A DNA stretch of 64,000 nt. Origin: Combretum micranthum (taxonomy: Eukaryota > Streptophyta > Magnoliopsida > Myrtales > Combretaceae). The notes under the pieces were generated by a model that made no database searches, was not told the origin of the DNA, and saw only the letters and a program-made list of their open reading frames with translations. Of this stretch, positions 26,422 to 39,175 are shown piece by piece (position 1 is the stretch's first letter; the number at the start of each line of letters is the position of its first letter). The stretch spans positions 124,001 through 188,000 of the forward strand of contig JAMXBD010002226.1 in NCBI GenBank assembly GCA_024138025.1, read 5' to 3'. Made by a program: the position numbers and the translations under genes.

Positions 26422-26988
26422 TTTTGTTTTCAAAACTTGACTTACATGCCGGATTCGTTAAACAACTCTATTGAATCTCCTATTTAGCTTCCCAAGTAGC
26501 ATCTTCATGGGAATGATTTCTTCATAAAACCTTGACGTATTAATTTCTTTTTTCCTCAATTTCTAAACCTTTTAGTTTAAGATTTGCACTAGGTGTTCCT
26601 CGTAGGTGAGGTTTTCCTTGAGTTATACCGGTTCTAGCTCCATTATTTAGTTGGGATCGGGCACATACTTTCTCAATACTGAAACATGGAACACTTTATG
26701 TATCCCTAACTAGCTAGGGGGTAACACTAAGCGGTAAGCCAAGTCTCTTATTCTCTCAAAGGTTCTAATATACCTTGGGCTTAGCTTCCTTTGAGTGCAT
26801 ACCCTGTGGATACTCTTGATGAGATTCTTCTTCCAGTACACATGATCTCCACTTCTAAATTCAAGAACTCGACGCTCTAAATTTGCACAACTCTTCTACC
26901 TGTCTTGGGCTTCTTTCATTCTTCACTATATGATTTGAACTTGAGACCTTACATCTTGGATAAGATCAAATCCGATTGTTAACTTTCC
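26422..26988 (-). pseudogene. Gypsy integrase C-terminus and chromodomain
   Basis: Minus-strand translation, with stops and frame slips, gives the end of a Ty3/gypsy pol. First come LERRVLEFRSGDHVYWKK and KLSPRYI--FERI-DLAYRLVLPPSLGIHKVFHVSVLRKYVPDP, the integrase C-terminal segment. Then come YEEHLVQIL and an NHSHEDATWE-like piece matching the chromodomain of chromoviruses. This is followed by the polypurine tract and 3' LTR. Together with the long LTR, this suggests the Tekay/Del clade. The integrase zinc finger and catalytic core are missing. Confidence 0.8.
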
Positions 26989-26993
26989 TACAT

Positions 26994-29900
26994 TGTAAAC
27001 CCCCCAAATTTTTGGAATCGGTTTAGCTTAAAACCCTAAACCAGAAGTCAACCGGATTTCCAAAGTCAACAAAACCCTAGTTTATCGTAACCGCTTAAGT
27101 CCGGCATTGCCGTTTTTTTTAGCCCTAGAAAACGAAGTTGGAATAATTAGCTAGAATAGTTCGTAATAGCTATAGGTTATTTAAAAATATCATTTTTGCG
27201 AATTTCGGGTGTCCTTTGAACCCGATCGGACATAGTTCTTGAAAAACGTGTTCCGGGGCCCAGAATAGTAAAAATATTCCGAATATACCGTTAGACTTAT
27301 AAAAATATAATATTTTCAAAAATATCAATTTCAAAATTTTTCGGTAAGTAAAAATAATAGATATAGCTATTATACGCGTATTTTCTTACTACCTGTACTT
27401 TATTAGTCATATCTACTTTACATTACACTATTCATTACTATTCTACATTATTCTTTTATCTCTACTTTTTCTTACACCTACTCTTACATACTCCATAACC
27501 TATAATTCTTACTTTTTATCTTTCTCATAACTTTATTTCACATCTACCTTACATATTACATCTTTTATTTAACAAAAAGTCAAAAAAATAAAATCACTCC
27601 CCCTCTTTATGCATATGGCCGGCGCCCCCTTACCCCCTCTCTCCTCAATTTTGTTTCAATTTTTATTTATTTTAATCACACAAAAATCCCTCCACATTTT
27701 CCTATAAATACCCCCCTCCTCTTTCACTTCTTTCACACAATTACTACCCACAAATTCATAAAAAACTCTCCCAAAATCTCCTCCCAAAACTCTCTCAAAA
27801 TAATTCCACAATAATTTCTACCAACAACTAAAACCCATAACCACATAACAATACTAAAGTCTTCTTTAGGTAACCACTTCATATTATTTTCTTCTTCTTC
27901 ATGTCATGTAACTTTACATGACCATAGTGTGAGTTTCCAAAGACTACAAGTTATGGAAGCTACATTATGTTCATGTATTGATCTTGTTCATGAAAAATCT
28001 ATTTATGTTCATGTTATTATTTTTGTTTATATTATTCTTACTATATCTAAGTATTATTATCTATCTATATGCATATTCTTTAGAGCATATAAGCTCACTT
28101 GCAATTTATTTACTTTATGCAATGCAATTTATTTATTATTCTATTGCAATTTATTTATTTATTCTGTCGCAATTTATTTATTCCTTGTTAAATTAAGACT
28201 AGTCTCTAGTCTTAGACTTGTCCTCATCAAGTCAAAACAAGTTTTTCTTTCTTTCATTTTATTTTATTTTGGGACTAGTCTACTTCTTAGTCCTGGGAGT
28301 CTTGAAAAAGCTAAGACTCCAATACTTGACTTTATTACTTATGTTATTTTACTTGCTATTATTTTCTCATAATTCATGTTCATTTAAATTGTTGTCCAAA
28401 GTTTCAAGTTCTAAAAATAAATTGACAAAAAGGAGATTTTGACACTTAGAAAACAAGTTTATATAAAGTAGAAGATCTATGGTGTAAAACAAAAATAAAG
28501 TTATCTCTTTTCAAGTTACAAGAAGAAACCACTAAGATTTTAGAAACTACTTTTACTATAAAAAGTTTCTTAAGTCACATATTATTCCACTTTGTTTTTA
28601 TAAAGAAAATAAATTTTTATGCATGGATGATTTCTATGAAAAACATAAAACATGAGGAAAGGATGAGAATTTTTCAAATAAAGATTTTTGCAAACAAACA
28701 AACAAAGGAATTTGTACAAGAAAAATAAATACGAAGAATAGTGTATTTTCTAAAAACTCCAAAATAGTATTAGTATAGAAAACTTAGAAGGAAGAAAATT
28801 TACTTTTAAAAAAAAAAGTTACTTGGATATATATATAAGCCAACATAAAACATTTTTGTAAAACAAAAGAAACAAAATATTCATTTTAAGAGACCAACAA
28901 AAATGAATTTTTGTAAACTATATTTTCTAAAAACCCCAAAACCAACATGATTTTATTTAAGCAACATGAATGGACAACAAACACTTGAGCATGAATAAAT
29001 ATGAGCTAAGTAACCATAAAAGGAGAATTTTTCAACTATATAGATAACTAAGTATTTATCAAACAAATTTTGATTTCTTGAAGCAAAGTTGTTTTGTGTT
29101 AGAAAATCCGTGGTGAATTTTGTTTCCACTGTTTCGGAGCCTATATGACCTTATTTGTTAAAAATAATTTTGGAAATGGGTAGATCTTTTTGAGTAGGTA
29201 GAAATCAGTATATTATACGAGCGATTCCGAGTTAAAATGACCAAGTTATGGCCATTTTAAGTTGGAACATTCCTTTATACGAACTTTAACGTTTTTTTGA
29301 CATTGTTTTGTCAAAATTCAAGGAAATCATTAAGAAATACTCATTGTGGGTATTTTCTTTGGATAGGTAACTCCGAGGAAGGATACCTATATCCCGAAGA
29401 TTATTTCGATTGAGCGGAGTATGTGAACGACTCATCCGCGTAGAGGAATAGTCGACATGGCATCGTGAGTTTATTTCCTTAAAATGCTATACTTGTTGTG
29501 CTTGTAAATTAGTTGTATTAGAATTAGGAAAAGATAAATCGACATGTATGTAAAATAATTCTTTGAAAGAATCCTAAGAATATCGGAGCTGGAATTGATT
29601 TAAATGCTTGTTTTAGTATAACCTTTGATTTGTATGAAATTCTTTGATCCCCTTCAATTCAATAATAATTATGCTATGACATCATAAATAAATGGATTCA
29701 TGCACACCACGAAGTGAGTCATATTACATATGGGTTATTATCCTTGGGTGAGAAGGATAATAGGCTCATGTCGAAAGCAATACTTGGCGGAGTATCCGAA
29801 AGCGATTGCTCGGCAGCTTAAGGGAAATGCTTGGCGGAAAATCCGAAAGCAAGGTCAATTCAAGTAGATTCGGAATGCTTGGCGATGAGTGCTCGTAAGC

Positions 29901-30516
29901 ATAAAACTTTTTAACTAAAACTACTTGATTTGAGGTTAAGTATCACCAAACCCCGAATGGAGGGCGCAAATCCATTCAACATATAGTTCCCGGAAAGCTA
30001 TATGCTTGTTTGCCCATGTGCATGTTGCATCACATTTGATTGTTTAAACAACTTGTTTGAAATCTTGTTACAAGAAGTTATTTATGGAAATAGTTCTCAC
30101 TAAGCCTGTTAGCTTATACCCCAATAGATATCTTTTGCAGTTTCCCTCTTTATGGTTGAGGCCACGAGGACCCTGTGGTCAGGTAATTTCTTTTTGGATA
30201 AAGGAAATTTTAGATGAAGTGTAGCATTAGTATTGATGTACAAATATTCTTGTAATAGATTAGTAATCACGAGAAAGTATCCCTAAGTGTGTAAAGATCA
30301 TTATTATAAGTGAATGATTATTATGAATCCTCTTTTCTTAATGTGTTATTTATATCTTCTTAAGTTTCATAATTCCATAGATGGTCCTCTAAAGTTGTGA
30401 AAGCACGCCTTACACTTAATGTAAAAGCTTTTGGGACTGGCTACGGTTGTCATACTTAAGCTTTCATATTGAGTGTAGCGGACTGTCACGTTTAGGGTAC
30501 CCTTTGGGGCATGACA
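26994..30516 (+). mobile_element. Solo LTR 3, inserted into gypsy pol
   Basis: A 3523-bp LTR has termini TGTAAACCCCCC...GGGGCATGACA and a perfect 5-bp target duplication, tacat, at 26989-26993 and 30517-30521. It is in sense orientation on the plus strand (TATAAATA at 27713-27720), opposite to the pol it interrupts. Short open frames inside it, such as those near 27.9-28.4 kb, are low-complexity and not genes. Confidence 0.9.
27713..27720 (+). promoter_or_regulatory. TATA box of solo LTR 3
   Basis: cctataaatacccccctcc is followed by a CT-rich leader-like stretch. LTR 5 has the equivalent TATAAATA at 41665-41672. Confidence 0.65.
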
Positions 30517-30521
30517 TACAT

Positions 30522-31700
30522 TGTCCTAAAACAAAGGTGATTTGTAGCATCTTCTGAATCAAAGCCTCATAGAGTGGCAATTAAATTGTGGAGTAGTAAC
30601 TGTTGTTATAGGAAGATTCTCTTGTGATTGATATTAATTTCACATCTTTGATGTGTAGATAATGTCTCTACAATCTCGAGAGCAAACACCACTGCAGTTA
30701 GCTATAGATCATGTGTCGGAAACTTTTCTCAACTCATACTAACTTCTCATTTTCTTTTGGGTTAATGGAGTCGTAGGCTTGGCTATCTTGGAAAAGTCTT
30801 TTACATACTTCTTATAATAACCAACTAGACTTAGAAAACTTCTCACTTCTGTTATCATCTTTGGTAGTTTCCATACTACCACTACTTTTATCTTTTTTCG
30901 GAATTCACCGATATACGTTCACTTGATATAAAATGACCCATAAGGAAATTCAGCTCAACTAAAAATCACACTTGGGTAACTTAGCGTATAACTTGTGTTC
31001 TCTCCACACTTGTAATGCCAGTCGTAGAGGCTCTTCATGTTGTTCACGTGTCCTTGAATATGCAAGGATGTCATCGATGAAGATTATTACACATTTGCCC
31101 AATAGCATATTGTACACTTGATTCATCATGTCCATAAAGGCGACAGGTGTGGTCGTCATTCCAAAAGGCATTACTAAGAATTTGTAGTACCTATAGCCTT
31201 TGTGGAAAACGTTCTTGGTATGTCTTCTAACTTGATCCTCAACTGGTGACATCCATAAAGCAAATCGACACGCAAGAGCACACTAGCTTCTTGGAGTTGA
31301 TTGAAGAGATTGTCAATCCGTGATAATGGATACTTGTCTTTTGTGGTGACTTTGTTAAGCTCACGGTAGTTTATATTCTCATGGTTCCATCCTCTTTCTT
31401 TACGAAGAGCACCGAGGCTCCCCAAGGCTAAATGCTTAGCTTGATGAACCTTGATCTAACAATTCTTATAGTTGCTTCTTCAATTCTTTCCACTCAACAG
31501 ATGCCATATGGCATTGTGCTTTTGATATAGGCTCGGTATTCCTTACCAAGTCAATTCTCAAAATCAATCTCCTGCTTTGGTGGCAATTTAAGCAACTCCT
31601 CTGGAGAAACATCAGGAAACTCGTTGATGATAGGGATGTCGTCTAAAAATGGGTTTCTCCTTTTCATCCCTTGTACTACTAACATAACTTCCGAGTCCCT
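30522..31700 (-). pseudogene. Gypsy reverse transcriptase/RNase H remnant
   Basis: Minus-strand frames, broken by stops and shifts, run in pol order: FPDVSPEELLKLP (about 31620-31590), [54 protein letters not shown] and the catalytic FIDDILAYSR (about 31078-31050). Then come LRLALQVWREHKLYAKL and TEVRSFLSLVGYY-K-VKDFSKIAKP. A short RNase H start (HDL-LTAVVFALEI) lies next to the LTR insertion. Most of RNase H and the integrase core are deleted. The RT aspartates are still visible, but the copy cannot make a working protein. Confidence 0.85.
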
Positions 31701-32168
31701 CAACATCTACCTTTATCAACTTAAATGAACTCAGCTCATCTCTAGGAACTCATGGATTCTCCAACGAATGTCTCTTTTTCCATTGTTTTGTCCCATAAAC
31801 TCCACTTTCGTACTTCAGCAATCAACAATATCCTTATCAGAAGATAATTAGCTCATTCCTAAGGTTACTTTACATTTAGTAATTTCCAATATTATAAGGT
31901 CTGCCATAAAGGGGCATCCTTGAATCTCTATTGAACAATCCTTTTTAGAATCTCCCTTGTCGTTACTACACTATCCGTAAGGGTCTTTATTTTAAAGCTA
32001 GAGGTTGTCGTAACTATGGGTAATTCGATTTTCTTTATCTAACCTATCAACAATGAGTAGCTCTCGTGTCAAAAGGGCATATGCAGCTAGGTTAGCTATA
32101 ATATATATCTTTCATTCAACACGTATGGTCTCTTATTTCCTTTTCTAAGATTTCACTTAATCATATGA
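31701..32168 (-). pseudogene. Gypsy protease region, degenerate
   Basis: This stretch lies between the gag zinc knuckle and RT, where the aspartic protease belongs. Fragments such as CPFMADLIILEITKC, followed by a degenerate LGM-like stretch, fit the end of that domain. No intact catalytic DTG/DSG could be read. The assignment is mainly positional. Confidence 0.45.
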
Positions 32169-33600
32169 CTATTGTTTTATTATATCTTTATACTTATACA
32201 AAAAAAAAAAATAGATTAAGGTTTCAGGTTGACTTGTGATCGGGTCATAGCTGTAATCATCCTCATCCTTAAGGGCTGCTAACTCTACACCTTCATTATC
32301 TATCTCCCCATATTCCCATTGGCCTTCTAAATTATAAATTCTCATCTTTTGCATAGAAGCAATATGACTTCCACTTCCGTTCCCATTTCTTGTTCTCATT
32401 GGGGCCAGTCCTCTAGACAATCTAGATACTCCAGTGGGGGCACTCTTCTTTTGTAGGCACTCTTTAGAAAATTGCCTGGTCTGTCTACATACAACACAGA
32501 TGAAGGATGCTTTCTTTGGACATTCTGGCACTTTGTGGTTGGGTCTCCACAGAAGTAGTACTTATTCTGCAATTGCGGACATCTTTTCAGGTAATGGGTT
32601 CCCTGGCATTTCTAACATATTATTTTCTTTAGTGCCTCTTTCCTTTCACCAACATTTCCCTTAAAACTACTATTCGACTTGAACCTTTTTTATAGGTAGC
32701 TATAACTTGACCCTTCAGGAAATCTCCTTCTAAAGATGTGGACTTTCTTCTTTAGTGCATGCATCTTCCTCTTTTTCTCTCCTTCAATAACCCGATCTCT
32801 TTCTACCAACTCTTGGAAATTCTTATGTCAAATTCTTCCAACTTCACTCGCAGTTCTTGATTTAGTCCATTCAAAAGACTTGCCTCTTCAACTCCTTGCT
32901 ATACTTGTATGAGTTAGGTGTAAACTAGAGCAGCTGATTGAACTCGATCTCATATTGTTCCACCGTTTTGCCTTGTTGCGCAATATGATGGAAATCTACA
33001 CTATACTAAACTTAGACACTGCTTAGAAAGTAGTTTTCCAAGAATTCTTGTCAAAATATTTCCTAGTTGACCGGAGGCATCAACTCTCTACTCTTAGATT
33101 CCCACCATACATGGGTGTTTAGGCAAAGCATATTATTATTGCAATTTATCCTTAGGTGATGCGGTACTTCATACGCATCAAAAGATCTTTCCACTTGTAC
33201 AAGCCAATCCTCTACCTCTTCTGGCTTGCCGAATGCTCCATCAAAGTATCTATTACTCTTGATAAATTTTGGTAAAACACTTTTGTAGAGCCTTAGTGGT
33301 GGTGGCGTCGGCAGAGTCGCAGCATATGATTGCTTATCCCGTGGTGCAGGTACTTCCACATATGCTTGATGTGCATTTTGGGGCAGGGTTGGAGCAAGTG
33401 CATATGCATTCTATTGTTGCACAATAATATTCAACAATTGTGTTATCCATCCAAGAGTAGCTTGGAAGTCAACTTGTTGATTTGGTGGTAGCACAACTTG
33501 TAGATTCAGAGGAAGAACTTCGGGTTGATTTCCTTCCTCAACTGGTTAGTTTAGAGCATGTTACTTGCGATTTCATCCTCTTTGAGTTCAGCTGTTTAAA
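32169..33600 (-). pseudogene. Gypsy gag remnant with zinc knuckles
   Basis: The minus strand carries a retrotransposon gag domain, FDGAFGKPEEVEDWLVQVERSFDAYEVP (about 33258-33175), then HVWWESKSREL and an AQQGKTVEQYEIEFNQL-like piece. Further on are two degenerate CCHC knuckles near 32600-32440; the second reads CVVCRQTRQFSKEC, with the usual glycine and histidine lost. Several stops and shifts break the frame. The order gag, protease, RT on the minus strand agrees with the primer-binding site at 34691-34702 and the 3' LTR at 22464-26400. Confidence 0.8.
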
Positions 33601-34690
33601 TTTTTAATTACATAAGTTCATTCTCTCTTCCAATTTATTAAGTTTTGGTGCAATAATTTATGGAAATCACAAAAATCTTAAAACATACCATAATTATCAA
33701 AGATAAATACAAAAATTTATGGAATCAAAAGTATAATGAATAAGATTCAATTAGACATAATAAGGAAAGCTCATTTAATGGAAAACATGGAAATCTAAAA
33801 TATAAAAGATTAGAAATTAGGATCAAAATAAAATCACATAACAGACACTTAACAAAAGTTGGCAAGCAATCAAGAATTTCAAAATATAGCTCTATAAGAA
33901 TCACAAGATAGAAAATCTTTATCGAAAATTAGGAAGTTTATTCACGGAAAAAGACATAACATAAATGTCATAAAAATGATTAATTAATTCTTTAATTATT
34001 TATGATTTAATAACTAAGGTGCTACACTTCAAATAAATGCGACGCTTCCTTCGTGACTTGACATTCTCTTCCTGCACCTGTGACTTATGCTTGATTACAA
34101 CTTCTTCTCTTGTAGCTCCTACTTTGTCTTTTTGTGATAAGGGTGGAAGTTTTCATTCTTTGGCATCCTTGACAAACTTATTCGTCGTTATATTTGATCA
34201 TATAGTCTTTTATGTATGTATATTTTTCCTTCTCAGTCTCTTTATCCAAAAAGCGGGTAATTTTGGTTTCTCCTTATTTGCAACTTATGATAGTGATGCT
34301 TTCTTGAGCCTAAAAATGGTTTGGGACTTCACCTATGCATTCAAGGATATACACTAATTCTATATCAATATGTTTAGTAGGGTCCTAAAATATGTGATCT
34401 CCCCACTTAAGCCATAGGATCCCATTTGCTATGATTCTAGGACTTCATAATTTATTCTTGGCTTTATCACACAGGGCAATCTCATAAGATTCTTAGGCTT
34501 TTCCCACACTCCACTAGAGGTTCCTCTATCTTAAGATGAAAATTATCTATCTTTTTTCTCAACTAACCCTCCATCTAGCTACTCATAATCCCACAAGAAT
34601 CTTCCTAACACTCTTATGATTTAGTCTTAAGCTTATCATGCCTCTAAGACTTCTACTTCTAAACTTATGGTTTTCTTCCCTAACATTGAT
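33601..34690. other. Gypsy leader region, non-coding
   Basis: This is the stretch between the primer-binding site and gag. No domain is recognised; a 106-codon plus-strand frame at 34037 is a chance frame. Confidence 0.5.
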
Positions 34691-34702
34691 GCTCTGATAC
34701 CA
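34691..34702 (-). other. tRNA-Met primer-binding site
   Basis: The minus strand reads TGGTATCAGAGC, the classic site complementary to initiator tRNA-Met. It lies 7 nt after the end of the LTR fragment that starts at 34710. It marks the 5' side of the minus-strand gypsy element. Confidence 0.85.
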
Positions 34703-34709
34703 CTTAAAC

Positions 34710-34750
34710 TATCACACCCCAAAGGGTACCCTAGATGTGGTAGTCGACTA
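34710..34750 (-). mobile_element. Truncated 5' LTR of the gypsy element
   Basis: tatcacaccccaaagggtac and about 20 more bases match the inner end of this LTR family and adjoin the primer-binding site. After about 34745 the match to the 3' LTR stops and LINE-like sequence follows, so some 3.5 kb or more of the 5' LTR has been lost. The exact junction is uncertain. Confidence 0.65.
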
Positions 34751-34779
34751 AGCCACCAATCAAGACAATGCAATGCACA

Positions 34780-35194
34780 ATAATACATCAAATGAAAAAC
34801 CTAGTTTCAAGTACATCAAATTTTCAAACTAAGAAAAATAACTTCTTAGGCTACCTTAGAAATATGCTATCATCATCAAGGTCTATGGCTAATCAATTGG
34901 ATATAAATAAGTCCATGGTAAGCTATCTAGCTTATGGTCCTTTGTTAGAAACTTTTCACTAATCAGTCACAAATATGGTTACCTTTAAATCCTTTGAGGA
35001 CTATAATAGAATTATCAAAGATGACCCATGGTTTTTTAATGGCCACTTCTTAATAATTAGAAATGGGAACCAAATTTTAGGGCATCTATAGCCTCCATTA
35101 GTTCACTGGCTGTTTAAGTTAGAATAAATGAACGTCCCTTAGAATACTCTGCTCCCTCAACCATAAGGAAAACATGTAAAAGTATAAGACCCAT
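34780..35194 (+). pseudogene. LINE ORF1, part 1 (DUF4283-like)
   Basis: Translation gives LETFH-SVTNMVTFKSFEDYNRIIKDDPWFFNGHFLIIRN and then RPLEYSAPSTIRK, matching the conserved core of plant L1 ORF1 (…DPWFF-GH-L…, …PLEYW-P…). Stops break the frame. The reading frame stops at the solo LTR and resumes at 38976. The start of the LINE is not clear and may be truncated near 34750. Confidence 0.75.
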
Positions 35195-38100
35195 TGTCAC
35201 GCCCCAAAAGGTACCCTAAACGTAACAGTCCGCCGCATGCTAAACGAGACTTAACTTAAGAATCACTACAACAGTTATTTAGAAGTCTTGTGTTAGTATG
35301 CAAGGCGTTCCCTTTCGACAATAGAATACATAAACAATTGGAGATAGATAGTTCAATTTGATAGGATAAGCATAAAAATATAAACCACAGATATCTCAAG
35401 ATCAATTACAAAGCATTAAGGGGCATTCCCCTACTACACATAAGTTTAAGTATTATCCTTTTTTGTAACAATTGATCTTTCTAGGTTCACTACTAAAAAC
35501 TATACAAACCAATCGTAAACTTCTAAGGAGATAACTCATAGTCTCTCATTACCTAATTTGGCCAGGTCCGAGGATGCAGCCATAAGTATAGGAACTACAT
35601 TAGAAAGAAACTGTGGGGGTGTCAGCTACGTTAGCTTAGTGAGTTTCACTTCCAAATTAAATGCTCAACAAGCAGTATATAACAGACAAGTTATATTAAC
35701 AACCATATGAAATACACAAACACGTGAGCATACAATACATAAGACCTTCCATAAATCTTATGTTGAATGGATTTGCGCCCTCCATTCGGGGTTAGGTGTT
35801 CCAGGCCCATACGACCATAGATTTCAATTTTTCTCATTTATATTATGGTTGATACAGGTGCCCACCTACACACATTTTCAATTCCAGCCGCTACGCCAAC
35901 ATTCGAGTTACGGGCCCCTCGTTGCCTAGCTATTATGCCTTATTCCCACAAAGGTATAATAATCTATGCAATGTGACTCACATATGGTATGCATGGCCAA
36001 TTTGATTATAAGATCATAGCATATTAATTTAACAATTTATGGGTGATCATAGATATTGCAGACACTTCAATTCTAGACTAAATCATACAAATATTTATAG
36101 CAAGCTCATTTCGATATTCTTATCATCAATTCACCCAAGTAGAACTCATATACACACAGTCAAATTTTTATATTGCCCTAATTCTAAAGTCACTAACATT
36201 ATAAGCACAATCACAAGCATATAATTTAAAGATAGTGAACTCACTAGGCCATGGTCTCCAGTCTCTAACGGCAATGATCCAGAAACAAAAATTTCCCTCG
36301 ATTCCAAAATCACCTAAACGAAAGAAATACCCTTATGAGTATTTCATACCATAACTAATTCCAAACTTTTCAATTAAAATTCTTTAAATTCGTAATTTCC
36401 ATGGTAATTGGAAATTCCAACTTAAAACGGCTATAACTTGGTCATTTTAACTCAGAATTTCGTAAATAAGCAATCGATTTCTATCTATTTCGAAAGATCT
36501 ATCTATTTATGATTTTATTACTAAATTTTGAAAACGTTTAGGTCTCGGAATGTTTGGATCAGATCTAACTAGTAACTAGAATTTGAAACTCTGAAATTGT
36601 TTTGTGAAATTTGCATTATTTCTAACAAGTAGATTATTTGTACGTGCAATATCTACAAGTTATGATCATGAATGTCATGATATGAGCTATCTACATGTAA
36701 TTCCGTAATGATTCTTGATTAAAAAGAATTTTTGCAAAAACTCTCTCCTTGCAATAATGTCATGAACACTTGTTTGAGAAAACTAGCTTTATTCTTTTGA
36801 AAATCATGTATGTTCTTACTATAATAAGGCCTTGATGACCTATATACCTATTACCGTCATTATCTTAATAAATTCCTCATTTAAAGGTTGGAAAATGGAT
36901 GTTTTAAAGTGGATTTTGCCTAGTGACTAATTTTGCACAATTTTTGGAAAGGAAAATATTGTTTAATCTTAGTTGGAAAACTTTTCCTTTGTTTTAAGTT
37001 TCTACTTTGATAAAACACATTTACTCTTATAAAAATCAAGCATTTATTACATCTATTCCCTAAGACTTCTATTTTTCCATTAAAATACTCATTTCGATAT
37101 TTGGAAATAGGTGTTTAAATATGGATCATTTTTAAATCCGAATTTTGGGAAATTGTTTTTGGGATGGTTTCTTGTGAAAAACTCATTTAATCTTTCTAAA
37201 ATTAAGTCATAATCAATCTTACTCTCTAAAGCTTCAATTTTTTTAATAAAACTCTTGTTTTAGGATTGAAAAATAAATGCTTTCTTGGCGTTTCACCCTA
37301 GTTACGAATTTCTACATTTTTGTTGGAGTTGAATCATAGATCTAACTTAACTTTTGTAATCATTTTCTTGCTTTGAAAATTTCTCTTAGTAAAACCATGA
37401 TTAACTTATAAAAATCACTACTTTATGATACTCATTACCTAAGCCTTCATTTTACATGTAAAACCTTCATTTTGAAGTTGGAAAATATGTTTTCTAAATG
37501 AGTCTTTCTCAAGATCCGAATTTTAAAAATAACTTTTTGATAGTAACAAAATGGATCTTGAGTTTTGATCAACACTTTCCTTAAAAATATCATATAGCAA
37601 GTCTTTCATACATGAAAAACAAGTAACTATGTCATTTTAACTACTCTAAACAAATAGATCTACTATACTAGTCATATTATGAATGTAAATACATCATGAA
37701 TAATATGTAGGAAAGAGTAAAAATGGAAATATAAGCATAAAATCTTCATAAGAACAATATATAACAATAATACAGCAAAATACGAGCAAGATAACTTAGT
37801 TCAAGATTCACAACATTGTAATGGTATTGATCTCATGCTTATGTGCTTCCACATCCCTAGCTTAAAGCTCATAGGGATTTTTTGTAGAACCACATATGTA
37901 TGATCTTGCCATTACATGTTTTAGTGGGGTAGGATTAAGATCTATTACCTATTTGGATGTGTGGAGTAAGAAAACTTGAAGAGAAAAAAAAAATTTGTGT
38001 GTGTGTAGGGTTATGGGGCTCACGGCAAGGAGAAGTAGAGAGGGAGAGGGAAAAAAAAATTCCAAAAGTGGTTTTGTGAGAAAATGAGGGAAAGTGAAAA

Positions 38101-38975
38101 AGTGAAAAAGTGAAAGGTGAAAAAGAGATTATATAGGAAATAAAATTTAAGGTTTGTGTGAATAATAAATTGAAAAAAAATCAACAAATGAGAGAGAAAG
38201 AGCAAGGGAGGGGCGCCGGTTCTTGTAAGAGAGAGAGAGAGGGTGTGTTGAATTTGATTTGTGTAATAAAATTCATACTTAATAAGTAGTTTGAGTATAA
38301 ATTATATTAGAAAGGTAAATTTGTAAGGAAATGATATAAAATTGTAAAAATAGGTTGTAAGGATGTAAGAATAGAGTATGGGTGGTTGTACTTGATGAAT
38401 AGTGTGAAAGAAAGTAAAAAGTTGATTGGATATTAAATTACCAATAGTAATAAAAATAAGATAAAAAGATTATAACTGTAACTTTTATAACTTGAAAAAT
38501 TATATAACTGATATATTTAGAAATATTATGAAACTACAAATTTGACGGTGCTAATATCATATATTTAATATCATGAGCCCTAAGACACGCTTTTCAAAAT
38601 TTGTATCTAATCGGGCCCGAAATAGGTCGAAAACCCACTCATCTGATATTGTTAAACATCCTAATACTAATACGAACCAAACTACTCTTTCCACTCGTAT
38701 ATCGACTTCTTGGTTTGAGAACACAGGATTGCTAGATCTAAATTGCTAGGGTTTCCTGAAGTTTTGTTGACTTAGGATTTCCAATTGACTTTCCGATTTA
38801 GGGTTTTACTTTGGAGTTAACTCGTTTCTATTCTTTCGAGGTTTCATTCTTGGCATTGCCGGACATAGGATTTCTAGGTCCGATTGGTTCAGAAATATTC
38901 TTTTAAAATTTTAGTTTCTGGTTTTAAGTTTTTCCGAAATCGAACTCAGGTTTACTAAGAAAATGAGGGTTTATA
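35195..38975 (-). mobile_element. Solo LTR 4, inserted in LINE ORF1
   Basis: A 3.8-kb LTR reads tgtcacgccccaaaagg...gagggtttata, the last motif mutated from tttaca. Its target duplication is cccat (35190-35194) against cctat (38976-38980), one mismatch. A TATA-like site lies on the minus strand at 38129-38135. Sequence detail (gtccgccgcatgctaaac, ggagatagatagttcaa) makes LTR 6 its closest relative here. Confidence 0.85.
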
Positions 38976-39175
38976 CCTATTTTAAGAATTGATGCATAGA
39001 CTACCAGTGCAGAAAGGGGTCACTTTGCTCACTTTTATGTTCAAATAAACTTCAATGAGCCTCTAACCCATTCTATAGTCATAGAAAACCAAATACAATA
39101 TGAAGGTATAAAAAGTCTTTGTGTTAAATGTGGTGAAATGGGCCATACGTCAGTTGGATGCCTTAAAAGAACATA
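38976..39175 (+). pseudogene. LINE ORF1, part 2 with CCHC knuckle
   Basis: Right of the LTR the frame continues PILRIDA-TTSAERGHFAHFYVQI, then EPLTHSIVIENQIQYEGIKSL and the knuckle CVKCGEMGHTSVGC (39118-39159). Known plant LINE ORF1 proteins have the same order: FAR-like strand, -YEG-, CCHC. The LTR therefore entered between the PLEY block and the FAR-like block. Confidence 0.85.

Noticed and set aside
27929..28442. Overlapping hydrophobic frames of 72-147 codons
   Set aside because: They lie inside solo LTR 3 in low-complexity AT-rich sequence; the matching stretch of LTR 5 does not keep these frames.
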